Origin: Bacillus sp. NP157
GTDB taxonomy: Bacteria > Pseudomonadota > Gammaproteobacteria > Xanthomonadales > Rhodanobacteraceae
Direction: 5' to 3'
Assembly (NCBI GenBank): GCA_018889975.1
Contig: CP076546.1
Coordinates: 3,100,001-3,164,000, forward strand
Length of the DNA: 64,000 nt
Part shown: in pieces, positions 1 to 6,655 of the stretch
Numbering within the stretch: position 1 is the stretch's first letter
Layout: every line of letters begins with the position of its first letter
Notes under the pieces: model-generated
Seen by the model: only the letters and a program-made list of their open reading frames with translations
What the model was told of the DNA's origin: nothing
Database searches by the model: none
Position numbers and translations under genes: made by a program

Positions 1-209
1 CCGCGATCGAAGCCGAGGAAATCATGCAGCGCGACGAGATGCTCGTACGGCGCGTCCGGCGGGGTGTAGCTGCGGTCCGGCGCGTACGGGAACACGCTGG
101 CCGGGCCGAAGACGTGGCAGTGTGCATCGCAGGCGTTGGTCGGCATGGCCTGCAGCGGCTTGGTGGGGTTCGGATCCGGCGGCAGGCAGCTCTTGAGCGG
201 GTTATTCAT
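1..209 (-). CDS. ligI: 2-pyrone-4,6-dicarboxylate hydrolase, N-terminal part
   Basis: Amidohydrolase-family enzyme that opens the lactone 2-pyrone-4,6-dicarboxylate to 4-oxalomesaconate in protocatechuate 4,5-cleavage and gallate catabolism. Only about the first 69 residues are present; the gene runs off the left edge. The visible N-terminus reads MNNPLKSCLPPDPNPTKPLQ and continues into DAHCHVFGP, the metal-binding HxH of the amidohydrolase barrel, followed by FPYAPDRSYTPPDAP, typical of LigI. Its ATG overlaps the stop of the upstream aldolase gene by 8 bases (ATGAATAA), so the two are translationally coupled. The start follows from this overlap. The rest of the enzyme cannot be checked here. 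Confidence 0.85.
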   Translation of the reverse strand, partial: MNNPLKSCLPPDPNPTKPLQAMPTNACDAHCHVFGPASVFPYAPDRSYTPPDAPYEHLVALHDFLGFDR

Positions 210-894
210 TCGGCAGGTCGTCCACATAGCGCAGGCCGGCTTCTGCCAGGCGCGGGCGCATATCGTAAATATCCAGGCCAAGCTCGCCCGCGGCGAGGCG
301 TTCGCGCTTGGATTCTTCGTTGAGGGTGCGCTTGCGCGACGCGGCGATGGCGCTGTCCACGCTGGCGTGCGGCACGACGACCACGCCGTCGTCGTCGGCC
401 ACGATGGCATCGCCCGGCCTGACCAGCTGGCCGCCGATCACCACCGGGACGTTCACCGAACCCAGGGTCGCCTTGACCGTGCCGCGCGCGTGCACGGCGC
501 GCGACCACACGGGGAAGCCCATGCGGCGCAGCTCCGCGCTGTCGCGCACGCCGGCATCGATGACCAGGCCGACCACGCCACGCGACACCAGCGACGTGGC
601 CAGCAGGTCGCCGAACATGCCGTCGGTGTTCTCGGTGGTGCAGGCGACGACGAGGATGTCGCCCGGCTTGCACTGCTCGACGGCGACGTGGAGCATCCAG
701 TTGTCGCCCGGCTGGGCCAGCACGGTAACCGCCGAACCGGCGATCGACACGTCTTGCTGGATCGCGCGGATCGGCGGCTGGAACAGGCCGACCCTGCCCT
801 GCGCCTCGTGCACGGTCGCCACGCCCATCGACGAGAGCGAATCGGCCTGTTCGGCGCTGATCGAGGGACGGTTGCGAACCACGACGCCGATCAT
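202..894 (-). CDS. ligK: 4-carboxy-4-hydroxy-2-oxoadipate aldolase / oxaloacetate decarboxylase
   Basis: Class II aldolase of the RraA-like fold (LigK/GalC) that cleaves 4-carboxy-4-hydroxy-2-oxoadipate to pyruvate and oxaloacetate, the last step of the gallate and protocatechuate 4,5-cleavage routes; the family also decarboxylates oxaloacetate. The 230-residue product has the usual length. It contains the family core MFGDLLAT (about residues 93-100) and GLVIDAGVRDSAEL, whose Arg117-Asp118 pair corresponds to the substrate and metal-binding RD of the family. Its start overlaps the galB stop by four bases (ATGA), and its stop overlaps the ligI start, so galB-ligK-ligI are coupled. RraA-like proteins are easily confused with the RNase E inhibitor RraA; the pathway neighbours decide the call. 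Confidence 0.92.
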   Translation of the reverse strand: MIGVVVRNRPSISAEQADSLSSMGVATVHEAQGRVGLFQPPIRAIQQDVSIAGSAVTVLAQPGDNWMLHVAVEQCKPGDILVVACTTENTDGMFGDLLATSLVSRGVVGLVIDAGVRDSAELRRMGFPVWSRAVHARGTVKATLGSVNVPVVIGGQLVRPGDAIVADDDGVVVVPHASVDSAIAASRKRTLNEESKRERLAAGELGLDIYDMRPRLAEAGLRYVDDLPNE

Positions 895-1613
895 GCCAGC
901 GTTCCCTGGGTCACGTGCGGGAAGACCCGCTGAAAGGCCTCGGCGTACTTGATCTTAAAGTCCGAGTTACGCGATGCCTGCGCGCCACGCTGCAGGCCGA
1001 CGCGGGTGTAGTACTCCCACAGGTGTTCCTGCGCGGCCATGGTTTCGAACGCGGCCTGCTTTTTCTCCCACACCGAGCTGATGTCGAGGAACAGTTCCGG
1101 CTTCCACTCGCACTGTTCCGGCTGGTGCGGTTCGAACAGGAACACCGGTGGCGCGCCGATCACCGGCACCGAGGGCTCATGGCCATGGGCCTGCGCGACC
1201 ACGCGGGCTTCCTGCGCGACGTGCGTAGCCAGCGGGTGGTCGAAGTTATACGGATCTTTCAGCGAATGGCTGAGCACGAACGACGGACGCAGCTCGCGAT
1301 AGACCCTGGCGAGGTGGAAGACGACGTCGAGGTCGGCGCGCATCGGGTAGTCGCCGATGTCGAGGAATTCGACGCTAGCACCGAGGATGCCCGCGGCCGC
1401 CTCGGCCTCGCGGCGGCGGTCGGTCTTCACCTTGTCCATGGTCATGCCGGGCTGGCGCCACAGCTTGGCCGATTCGCCACGTTCGCCGAACGACAGGCAG
1501 ACGATGTGGACCTTCCAGCCCTTCTCGGCGTGCAGGGCGATGGCACCGCCGGCGCGCCAGACGAAGTCGGCGGAGTGGGCGCTGACGATCAGCGCGGTCT
1601 TGTTCTCGGTCAT
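891..1613 (-). CDS. galB: 4-oxalomesaconate hydratase
   Basis: PIG-L/LmbE-fold, metal-dependent hydratase that adds water to the 4-oxalomesaconate enol to give 4-carboxy-4-hydroxy-2-oxoadipate. The 240-residue protein begins MTENKTALIVSAHSADF. The AHSAD segment (His13, Asp16) is the variant of the PIG-L AHPDD metal motif, and a second metal region, NFDHPLA, lies near the middle. The reading frame is open far upstream, but ATG 1613 follows a GGAG ribosome binding site, and the upstream stretch reads as shadow of galD. It lies 23 bases after galD and overlaps ligK, so it sits inside the galD-galB-ligK-ligI operon. Confidence 0.92.
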   Translation of the reverse strand: MTENKTALIVSAHSADFVWRAGGAIALHAEKGWKVHIVCLSFGERGESAKLWRQPGMTMDKVKTDRRREAEAAAGILGASVEFLDIGDYPMRADLDVVFHLARVYRELRPSFVLSHSLKDPYNFDHPLATHVAQEARVVAQAHGHEPSVPVIGAPPVFLFEPHQPEQCEWKPELFLDISSVWEKKQAAFETMAAQEHLWEYYTRVGLQRGAQASRNSDFKIKYAEAFQRVFPHVTQGTLA

Positions 1614-1636
1614 CGGGAAATCTCCGTGGGTAGGGA

Positions 1637-2719
1637 TCAGGCGGCGGGGCCGGCCCAGATAGAAGGGGACACCGGCACGCTGCCGCGCATCAGCAGGCGG
1701 GCGGTCCGCAGCAACGCGGCGCGGACGACGCGGCCCTCGACAAGGCCGAGCTCCACGCTGAATTCGCCGCTGGGGTGTTCGATCGACAGCGTGCGGGTGT
1801 CGCCCTCGCCCGGGTCGGCAAGGTCGTGGGCGACGGTGCCGGGCATCACGGCCGCCGTGGCGACGGTGACGGCACCGAGCACGCCGATCGACGTGTGGCA
1901 GTCGTGCGGAATGAAGGTACGCGTGCCGAGGGCGCCGCCCTGGCGTGGGCGAGAGACCAGGGTGATCTTCGGCACCGGCTTGCCGGAAACGTCGCCGAGG
2001 TTCATCAGCGGACCGGCCTTGAGTCGCAGCGCCTCGATGCGCGCCTTGAGCGCCGAGTCGGCGTCCAGCGCCTCGGGGCGCTCGTCGCCCGATACGCCGA
2101 GGTCGGCGGCGGCGATCAGCATCACCGGCATGCCGTTGTCGATCAGCGTCACGGCGACGCCATCGATGGTGTCGCGCAGGTTGCCCGTGGGCAGCAGCGC
2201 GCCGCACAGCGCGCCCTCCGTGTCGAGGAAGCCGCAGGGCACCGGCGCGGCGGGGCGCGGCACGCCGTCGATGCGCGCGTCGCCGTCGTACAGCGGCTTG
2301 CGTCCCGGCGTCTGCACGGTGATCTCGGCGACGACGCCGGTGTTGACCGTGCGCACGCGGCGGGTGGTGGTGCCTTCGTCGGCCTCGATCAGCCCCGCTT
2401 CGATGGCGGCGGGCAGCGCGGCGGCGAGCATGTTGCCGCAGTTCGGCGTCGTGTCGACCTTCGCTTCGGCGATGCCGACCTGGCCGAACAGGAAGTCGAG
2501 GTCGGCGGCACCGTCGCTGGGCACGGAAAGCACGCCGGCCTTGCTGGTCAACGGCTTCGCCCCGCCGAGGCCGTCGATCTGGCGCTCATCCGGCGAGCCC
2601 ATGGCGGCCAGGATCACGGCATCGCGGGTCGCCACGTCGTCGGGCAGGTCGCGGGCCAGGAAAAACGGGCCCTTCGAGGTGCCGCCACGCATGTACCAGC
2701 AGGGGATTTCGTACGACAT
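1637..2719 (-). CDS. galD: 4-oxalomesaconate tautomerase
   Basis: PrpF-superfamily isomerase that converts the keto form of 4-oxalomesaconate to the enol form used by GalB. The 360-residue length fits the family. The N-terminal MRGGTSKGPFF motif (about residues 10-20) and the PNCGNM segment with the catalytic-type cysteine are both visible, with the diaminopimelate-epimerase-like two-domain pattern. It is the first gene of the catabolic operon and is followed by galB, ligK and ligI. A palindromic operator block lies about 85-135 bp upstream, between galD and the LysR gene, so expression is probably induced through that regulator. Confidence 0.92.
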   Translation of the reverse strand: MSYEIPCWYMRGGTSKGPFFLARDLPDDVATRDAVILAAMGSPDERQIDGLGGAKPLTSKAGVLSVPSDGAADLDFLFGQVGIAEAKVDTTPNCGNMLAAALPAAIEAGLIEADEGTTTRRVRTVNTGVVAEITVQTPGRKPLYDGDARIDGVPRPAAPVPCGFLDTEGALCGALLPTGNLRDTIDGVAVTLIDNGMPVMLIAAADLGVSGDERPEALDADSALKARIEALRLKAGPLMNLGDVSGKPVPKITLVSRPRQGGALGTRTFIPHDCHTSIGVLGAVTVATAAVMPGTVAHDLADPGEGDTRTLSIEHPSGEFSVELGLVEGRVVRAALLRTARLLMRGSVPVSPSIWAGPAA

Positions 2720-2804
2720 TGGTGTTTGGCATCACGGCAGGAGCGTCCACCACGATGGTCCTCACCCCTGCCCGCCCGAACAACGCCCTGTGCCGCTTAT
2801 CTGC

Positions 2805-2854
2805 TATGCACGAATTGCATGCCACGGCTTACGGCATGCAGATGTTGCATCGCA
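2805..2854. promoter_or_regulatory. Candidate LysR operator upstream of galD
   Basis: The block holds an exact inverted repeat, TGCATGCC-N9-GGCATGCA (2816-2840), flanked at fixed distances by TATGC on one side (2805) and TTGCATCGCA on the other. The same arrangement with the same spacing lies upstream of the porin gene (5364-5413). Two similar blocks in front of two genes next to one LysR regulator suggest its binding site; the regulator assignment is inferred. Confidence 0.7.
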
Positions 2855-2858
2855 CAAC

Positions 2859-3773
2859 TCACCGGTTGGGATTGAGCCGCCCTTCGCCGATCAGCTCCTC
2901 GACCAGCTCCAGCGCCTTTTCCGTGATGGCGCTGGTCGGCCGCTGGGTGGGCGTGGCCACGACGAGCCGGGTGGTGATGTTCGGCATGACAATCGGCGAC
3001 GCCTGCAGTTTCGACTCGCCGCGGCGCGAATGCAGGGCGTTGCGCGAGAGCACGCCATAACCGACACCGCGTTCGACCAGGTCAAGCAACGAGCGCACCG
3101 AATCGATCTCCAGGCGGATATCCAGCGCCACGCCGTAGCGCGCGGCATCGGCCTCGATCAGCTGGCGCACGGAGTGCAACGGCGACGGGATGATCAGCGG
3201 GTATTGCCCCAGCGTGCCGAGCGGCACCGTTTCGGGCAGCACGCGCCCATCGCGGGTATCGCCGATGAGGTAGAGCTCTTCCGAATGCACGTGGCGGAAA
3301 CGCATGTTGGCGTTCACCGCGGGGTTGTACAGCAAGGCGCAGTCGAGCCGGCCCAGTTGCAGCCATTCGAGCAGGCTGGCGCTGAGCGCTTCGACCACGC
3401 TGATTTGCGCGTTGGGATAACGCTCGCGGAAACGCATCACCAGTTCGACGGTGAGCGCCGAACCGACGCTAGGCGGCAGGCCGATGGCGAGCTTGCCGCC
3501 GTACATGCCGCGCGCCTGGCCCAGCGACAGCCTGGCAACTTCGACCTGGCGCAGGATGCCGCGGCCGTGTTCGACCAGCTCGCGCCCGGCATCGGTGGGG
3601 ACGACGCCGCGCCCGTTGCGTTCCAGCAGGTGCGTGCCCAGTTCGATCTCGAGCTGGCGTACCTGTCGGCTGAGCAGGGATTGGGAGACGTCGAGCGTCG
3701 CCGCGGCGCGGGTGAGGCTGCCGAATTCGACGATGCGGATGAAGCTTTGCAGGTGTTTCAGGTCCAAGGTCAC
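2859..3773 (-). CDS. LysR-type transcriptional regulator of the gallate/protocatechuate genes
   Basis: The 304-residue protein has an N-terminal winged helix-turn-helix (residues about 1-60, containing GSLTRAAATLDVSQSLLSRQ) followed by a periplasmic-binding-protein-like effector domain. This is the standard LTTR layout and length. It is transcribed in the same direction as galD, 139 bp upstream of it, and the gap contains a strong palindromic block. By analogy with GalR-type regulators it probably senses gallate or a pathway intermediate and activates galD-galB-ligK-ligI and the OprB-like porin. The effector is inferred from context only. Confidence 0.88.
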   Translation of the reverse strand: MTLDLKHLQSFIRIVEFGSLTRAAATLDVSQSLLSRQVRQLEIELGTHLLERNGRGVVPTDAGRELVEHGRGILRQVEVARLSLGQARGMYGGKLAIGLPPSVGSALTVELVMRFRERYPNAQISVVEALSASLLEWLQLGRLDCALLYNPAVNANMRFRHVHSEELYLIGDTRDGRVLPETVPLGTLGQYPLIIPSPLHSVRQLIEADAARYGVALDIRLEIDSVRSLLDLVERGVGYGVLSRNALHSRRGESKLQASPIVMPNITTRLVVATPTQRPTSAITEKALELVEELIGEGRLNPNR

Positions 3774-3876
3774 GGCGCGCGGTTGCCTGGGGTCGCTGGA
3801 GTATGGGGCTTTTGGGTGGGGATGGGCGTTGGAACCGTTGGAAGCGTTGGGGGGCGTTGACGGGATGGGAGAGCGG

Positions 3877-3898
3877 TCGCGCGCGGGCGCGCTCCTAC
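3877..3898 (-). repeat. REP-like hairpin element
   Basis: One copy of the GTAGGAGCGCGC-type repeat (minus orientation), between the porin stop and the LysR start. Its GCGCGC core can fold into a short hairpin. Similar copies recur through the window, mostly just after stop codons. Confidence 0.75.
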
Positions 3899-3914
3899 TG
3901 GGGGTGGGGCATCG

Positions 3915-5267
3915 TTATTGGCTGCCGGGGCCGCCCATGTTCACCATCACGCGCAGGCCGATGACGATGGCGTTGGCGGGTACGCGGCGCACGCCGACGG
4001 TGTTGCCGAGTACGTCGGGATGGACGATGTACTGCAGGTTGGGCACGAGGCTGACCACCGGGAACAGCTTGTAGCTGTAGTTAAGCTCGGTCATCAGTTC
4101 GTCGCGCTTGAAGTGGCCGTCGCCCTTGTTCTTCGTGATCAGGTCGTCTTCGTAGCCGACCGCCTTCCTGCTGAAGCGGAACCACGTGGCCTGCAGGCCA
4201 AGCGAGTCGGTGGGACGGGCGCGCGACAGGCCGGTCCAGAGGAAGCCGGAGGTCGCCTGCAGCGTGTAGTTTTCCGCGTTATCCATCGGACCCGTCGCCG
4301 AGGCGAACACCGCGAGGTTGCGGGTGTTGCTGTTCGGATCGGGCTTCCACACCACCTTGTCGGCAAGCACGTAGAGGCCGTAGCGACCACCGTCGTAGCT
4401 GCGCGCCGTGCCGCCGGAGAGGCCGCGATGCAGGCCCTTCGTGTTGAGCTCCGGATCGGTGAAGGGCGCGGAGTTGTACCAGCCGCCGATCTTCAGGTGC
4501 TTCGGATACGGGTCGGTGGCGAAGCTGGTTTCATAGCCGACTTCCACGGGGATCATCACGCCGGTGGAGTCGTTGAGGCCGAAATTCAGGCCGTTGTTGT
4601 TGCGACGCTCCGGGTTGATCTCGAAGGCGCCGATCGACACGTAGCGCGCATCCGGCTGGTATTTCACGCGCGCGCCCCAGTTCACGTACGGGAAGCCGCT
4701 GAAACCACCGGAGGTGTTGGTGAGCTGGTAAGGACAGTCCGGTGCGCTGACGAAGCGGCAACCGTAGGTCGAGCGGGCGAACTGCCACGTGGCGTTGAGC
4801 CGTCCGGCCAGCACGTTGATGTGGCTGTCGTTGAACTGCTGCTCCCAGGTGAGCTGGGCCAGTTCCCACTGCCGCTTCGGATACCAGTAGCCCTGGATCT
4901 TCTGCAGCACGCCGATGTCGTCGGCCGCGACGCTGTGGCCGTAATAGCGCGAGAAGGTGATGTGGATCTTGCCGCCTTCGATGCCGGCGAGCTTGCCCAT
5001 GTCCAGGTCGGCGCCACCGACGGCACCGCCGCCGTTGGTCGCGCCGAGGCGCTCGCCGCCGCGCACGCTGGCCGCCCAGTCATTGGCCCACACGAAGCGC
5101 AGCGAAATGCCGTCATCGCGCAACTTGTCCACCGGGCCACCATCGTCCTTCGGCTTCGCCGGCGTGGTCTGGCGCGGCTCCTGTGCATCGGGCGTGGTCT
5201 GCGCAAAGACTGCGCTCGTGGCGAAGGCGGCAAGGAGGCCGATAAGACAGGTGCAGCGTAGCGTCAT
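3915..5267 (-). CDS. OprB-family carbohydrate-type outer-membrane porin
   Basis: About 450 residues with a clear signal peptide (MTLRCTCLIGLLAAFATSAVFAQ), a proline/lysine-rich linker, and beta-strand-rich sequence that includes GGWYNSAPF and ends in a strand-like VIGLRVMVNMGG segment. It belongs to the OprB carbohydrate-selective porin family. The frame is open further upstream, with another ATG at 5294, but 5267 gives the best signal peptide. The promoter region carries the same palindromic block as galD. This suggests that here the porin imports an aromatic acid such as gallate or protocatechuate rather than a sugar; that substrate is an inference. Confidence 0.82.
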   Translation of the reverse strand: MTLRCTCLIGLLAAFATSAVFAQTTPDAQEPRQTTPAKPKDDGGPVDKLRDDGISLRFVWANDWAASVRGGERLGATNGGGAVGGADLDMGKLAGIEGGKIHITFSRYYGHSVAADDIGVLQKIQGYWYPKRQWELAQLTWEQQFNDSHINVLAGRLNATWQFARSTYGCRFVSAPDCPYQLTNTSGGFSGFPYVNWGARVKYQPDARYVSIGAFEINPERRNNNGLNFGLNDSTGVMIPVEVGYETSFATDPYPKHLKIGGWYNSAPFTDPELNTKGLHRGLSGGTARSYDGGRYGLYVLADKVVWKPDPNSNTRNLAVFASATGPMDNAENYTLQATSGFLWTGLSRARPTDSLGLQATWFRFSRKAVGYEDDLITKNKGDGHFKRDELMTELNYSYKLFPVVSLVPNLQYIVHPDVLGNTVGVRRVPANAIVIGLRVMVNMGGPGSQ

Positions 5268-5363
5268 GAACAGGGTCCCCGGGGCCGATGTCATATCGGC
5301 GAAAGCGGGGGCGATGCTGGCCGCCACCGGGGTATCGAACAATGGGATGGGGCGCTTTTCAGG

Positions 5364-5413
5364 TATGCGGTTTATGCATGTCTTGGGTTACGCCATGCGT
5401 TTTGTGCATTGCA
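5364..5413. promoter_or_regulatory. Candidate LysR operator upstream of the porin gene
   Basis: Second copy of the block found at 2805-2854. It has TATGC (5364), the inverted repeat TGCATGTC-N9-GCCATGCG (5375-5399, 6 of 8 arm positions paired) and GTGCATTGCA, with spacing identical to the galD copy. It lies about 100-145 bp upstream of the porin start, a distance similar to that at galD. Confidence 0.68.
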
Positions 5414-5469
5414 GCATGCAGCGGACGGCGGCCATACTTAGACGATCTGGGGGACCGTGGATCGGGGCT

Positions 5470-5492
5470 ATCGCGCGCGGGCGCGCTCCTAC
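5470..5492 (-). repeat. REP-like hairpin element
   Basis: Minus-orientation GTAGGAGCGCGC-type repeat. Its GTAG supplies the TAG stop codon of the GH15-like gene (5489-5491), so the repeat begins inside the coding sequence. Confidence 0.75.
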
Positions 5493-6487
5493 AGGGCGGT
5501 GGCGAGGTCGGGGGGCGGGGTGTCGAAGGCCTGGCGGATGTCGTCGGGGAGGCCTTGCGTGCCGTAGCGCAGCACGTAGCTTTCCAGGGTCTTCACGAAG
5601 CGTTCGTCAAACGACCAGCGGCCGTGCGAGCCCTGCAGGCCGTGCTGGTAGACCTGCGCCAGCAACAAGGCGGACTCGCCGCGATAGCCGAGGGAGAGGA
5701 AGGCCGCCGAGGCGCGCGCGGCCTCGACCATCGGCGCACGGGCGAACCCGGCGCCGGGTGCTTCGACCAGCAGGCCGCCATCGCCGCAGCCGAGCTTGAG
5801 GGTCAGCGCTTCGCGCAGGCGCGCATCGAAATCGTCGCCCTTGTAGCGGCAGCGATCGCTCCACCAGGTCCAGTAGTGGATCGTGTCGCCAAGTGCATGC
5901 AGGGCTTCGGCGACCAGGCCGGGGCCGCCCTGCACCGGCGCGTCGGACAGGACGAACGCGACGCTCTCGCCCGCGGCGAGGCGTACATGGGTCGCGGCCA
6001 CCTCGGCGCCGGTGCCCAGCGGGCGCGAGCAGGCGAGGTGCCAGCCGTCTTCCGCACGGGCCTCGGTCTTGCCGGCCTGCGACAGGTTGGCCGCGCAAGC
6101 CACGCGGAACGACGCTTCGCCTTCCGTGCAGCTGATGATCCGGATGAACCGGCCAGCAGCGACCGCCTCGGGCTGGCCCGGGCGGCCTTCGGCCACGGCC
6201 ATGAAGTCCGCCACGCGCAACTCGGCGCCGTCGGCCTGGCCGACCGTCTCCAGCACATTGGTGCCGGGCACGTAGGCCGCGGTCCACGCCACGTCACCGT
6301 CCATGTGCAGGCTCAGCAAGGGGCGCTCGGGATGCGACGGGCGCAGCATGCCCACGTCGCGATCCAGGGCGAGCACATCGAGCGCCGCGTCGGCACCGAC
6401 CCGGCCAAAACCGCGCATGTCGCCGATCGGAAGGCCGCGCGAAGGCTGGCCATCGCCGTCGACGGCCGCAAGCTGGTGCTGGTGCAT
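5489..6487 (-). CDS. GH15-like protein lacking most of the catalytic barrel
   Basis: 332 residues resembling the N-terminal beta-sandwich of bacterial glycoside hydrolase family 15 (glucoamylase/trehalase-like). Residues about 195-235 keep the linker signature YWTWWSDRCRYKG followed by ALTLKL. After that, only about 75 residues resembling the first barrel helices remain (AFLSLGYRGESALLL), while the conserved WDYRY/WLRD substrate site and the rest of the roughly 350-residue (alpha/alpha)6 barrel are missing. It is therefore unlikely to be an active hydrolase. ATG 6487 follows an AGGAAG site. It could be a decaying gene or a stand-alone carbohydrate-binding derivative. Its stop codon lies within a REP element. 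Confidence 0.6.
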   Translation of the reverse strand: MHQHQLAAVDGDGQPSRGLPIGDMRGFGRVGADAALDVLALDRDVGMLRPSHPERPLLSLHMDGDVAWTAAYVPGTNVLETVGQADGAELRVADFMAVAEGRPGQPEAVAAGRFIRIISCTEGEASFRVACAANLSQAGKTEARAEDGWHLACSRPLGTGAEVAATHVRLAAGESVAFVLSDAPVQGGPGLVAEALHALGDTIHYWTWWSDRCRYKGDDFDARLREALTLKLGCGDGGLLVEAPGAGFARAPMVEAARASAAFLSLGYRGESALLLAQVYQHGLQGSHGRWSFDERFVKTLESYVLRYGTQGLPDDIRQAFDTPPPDLATAL

Positions 6488-6655
6488 AAGGTCTTCCTGG
6501 CGCCTGGGGAGGGACGCCGAGCGGCGCGGAGGTTGGGGCAGCGGACGGCAAATCGACGTGAATCTTTTGTTCCGCGAGCGTAGGGCTGTTCATTCCGTTT
6601 ACGTTGCGAGGGCTAGAATGCGAACCACTCTCCGAAAGGTCTTGCGAAGCACGCC

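Noticed and set aside
915-3860. Very long open frame on the plus strand across galB, galD and the LysR gene
   Set aside because: High-GC shadow of real genes on the other strand; the translation is rich in Arg/Ala/Gly/His with no recognisable domain.
5489-6487. Active GH15 glucoamylase or trehalase
   Set aside because: The catalytic barrel and substrate-binding motifs are missing.
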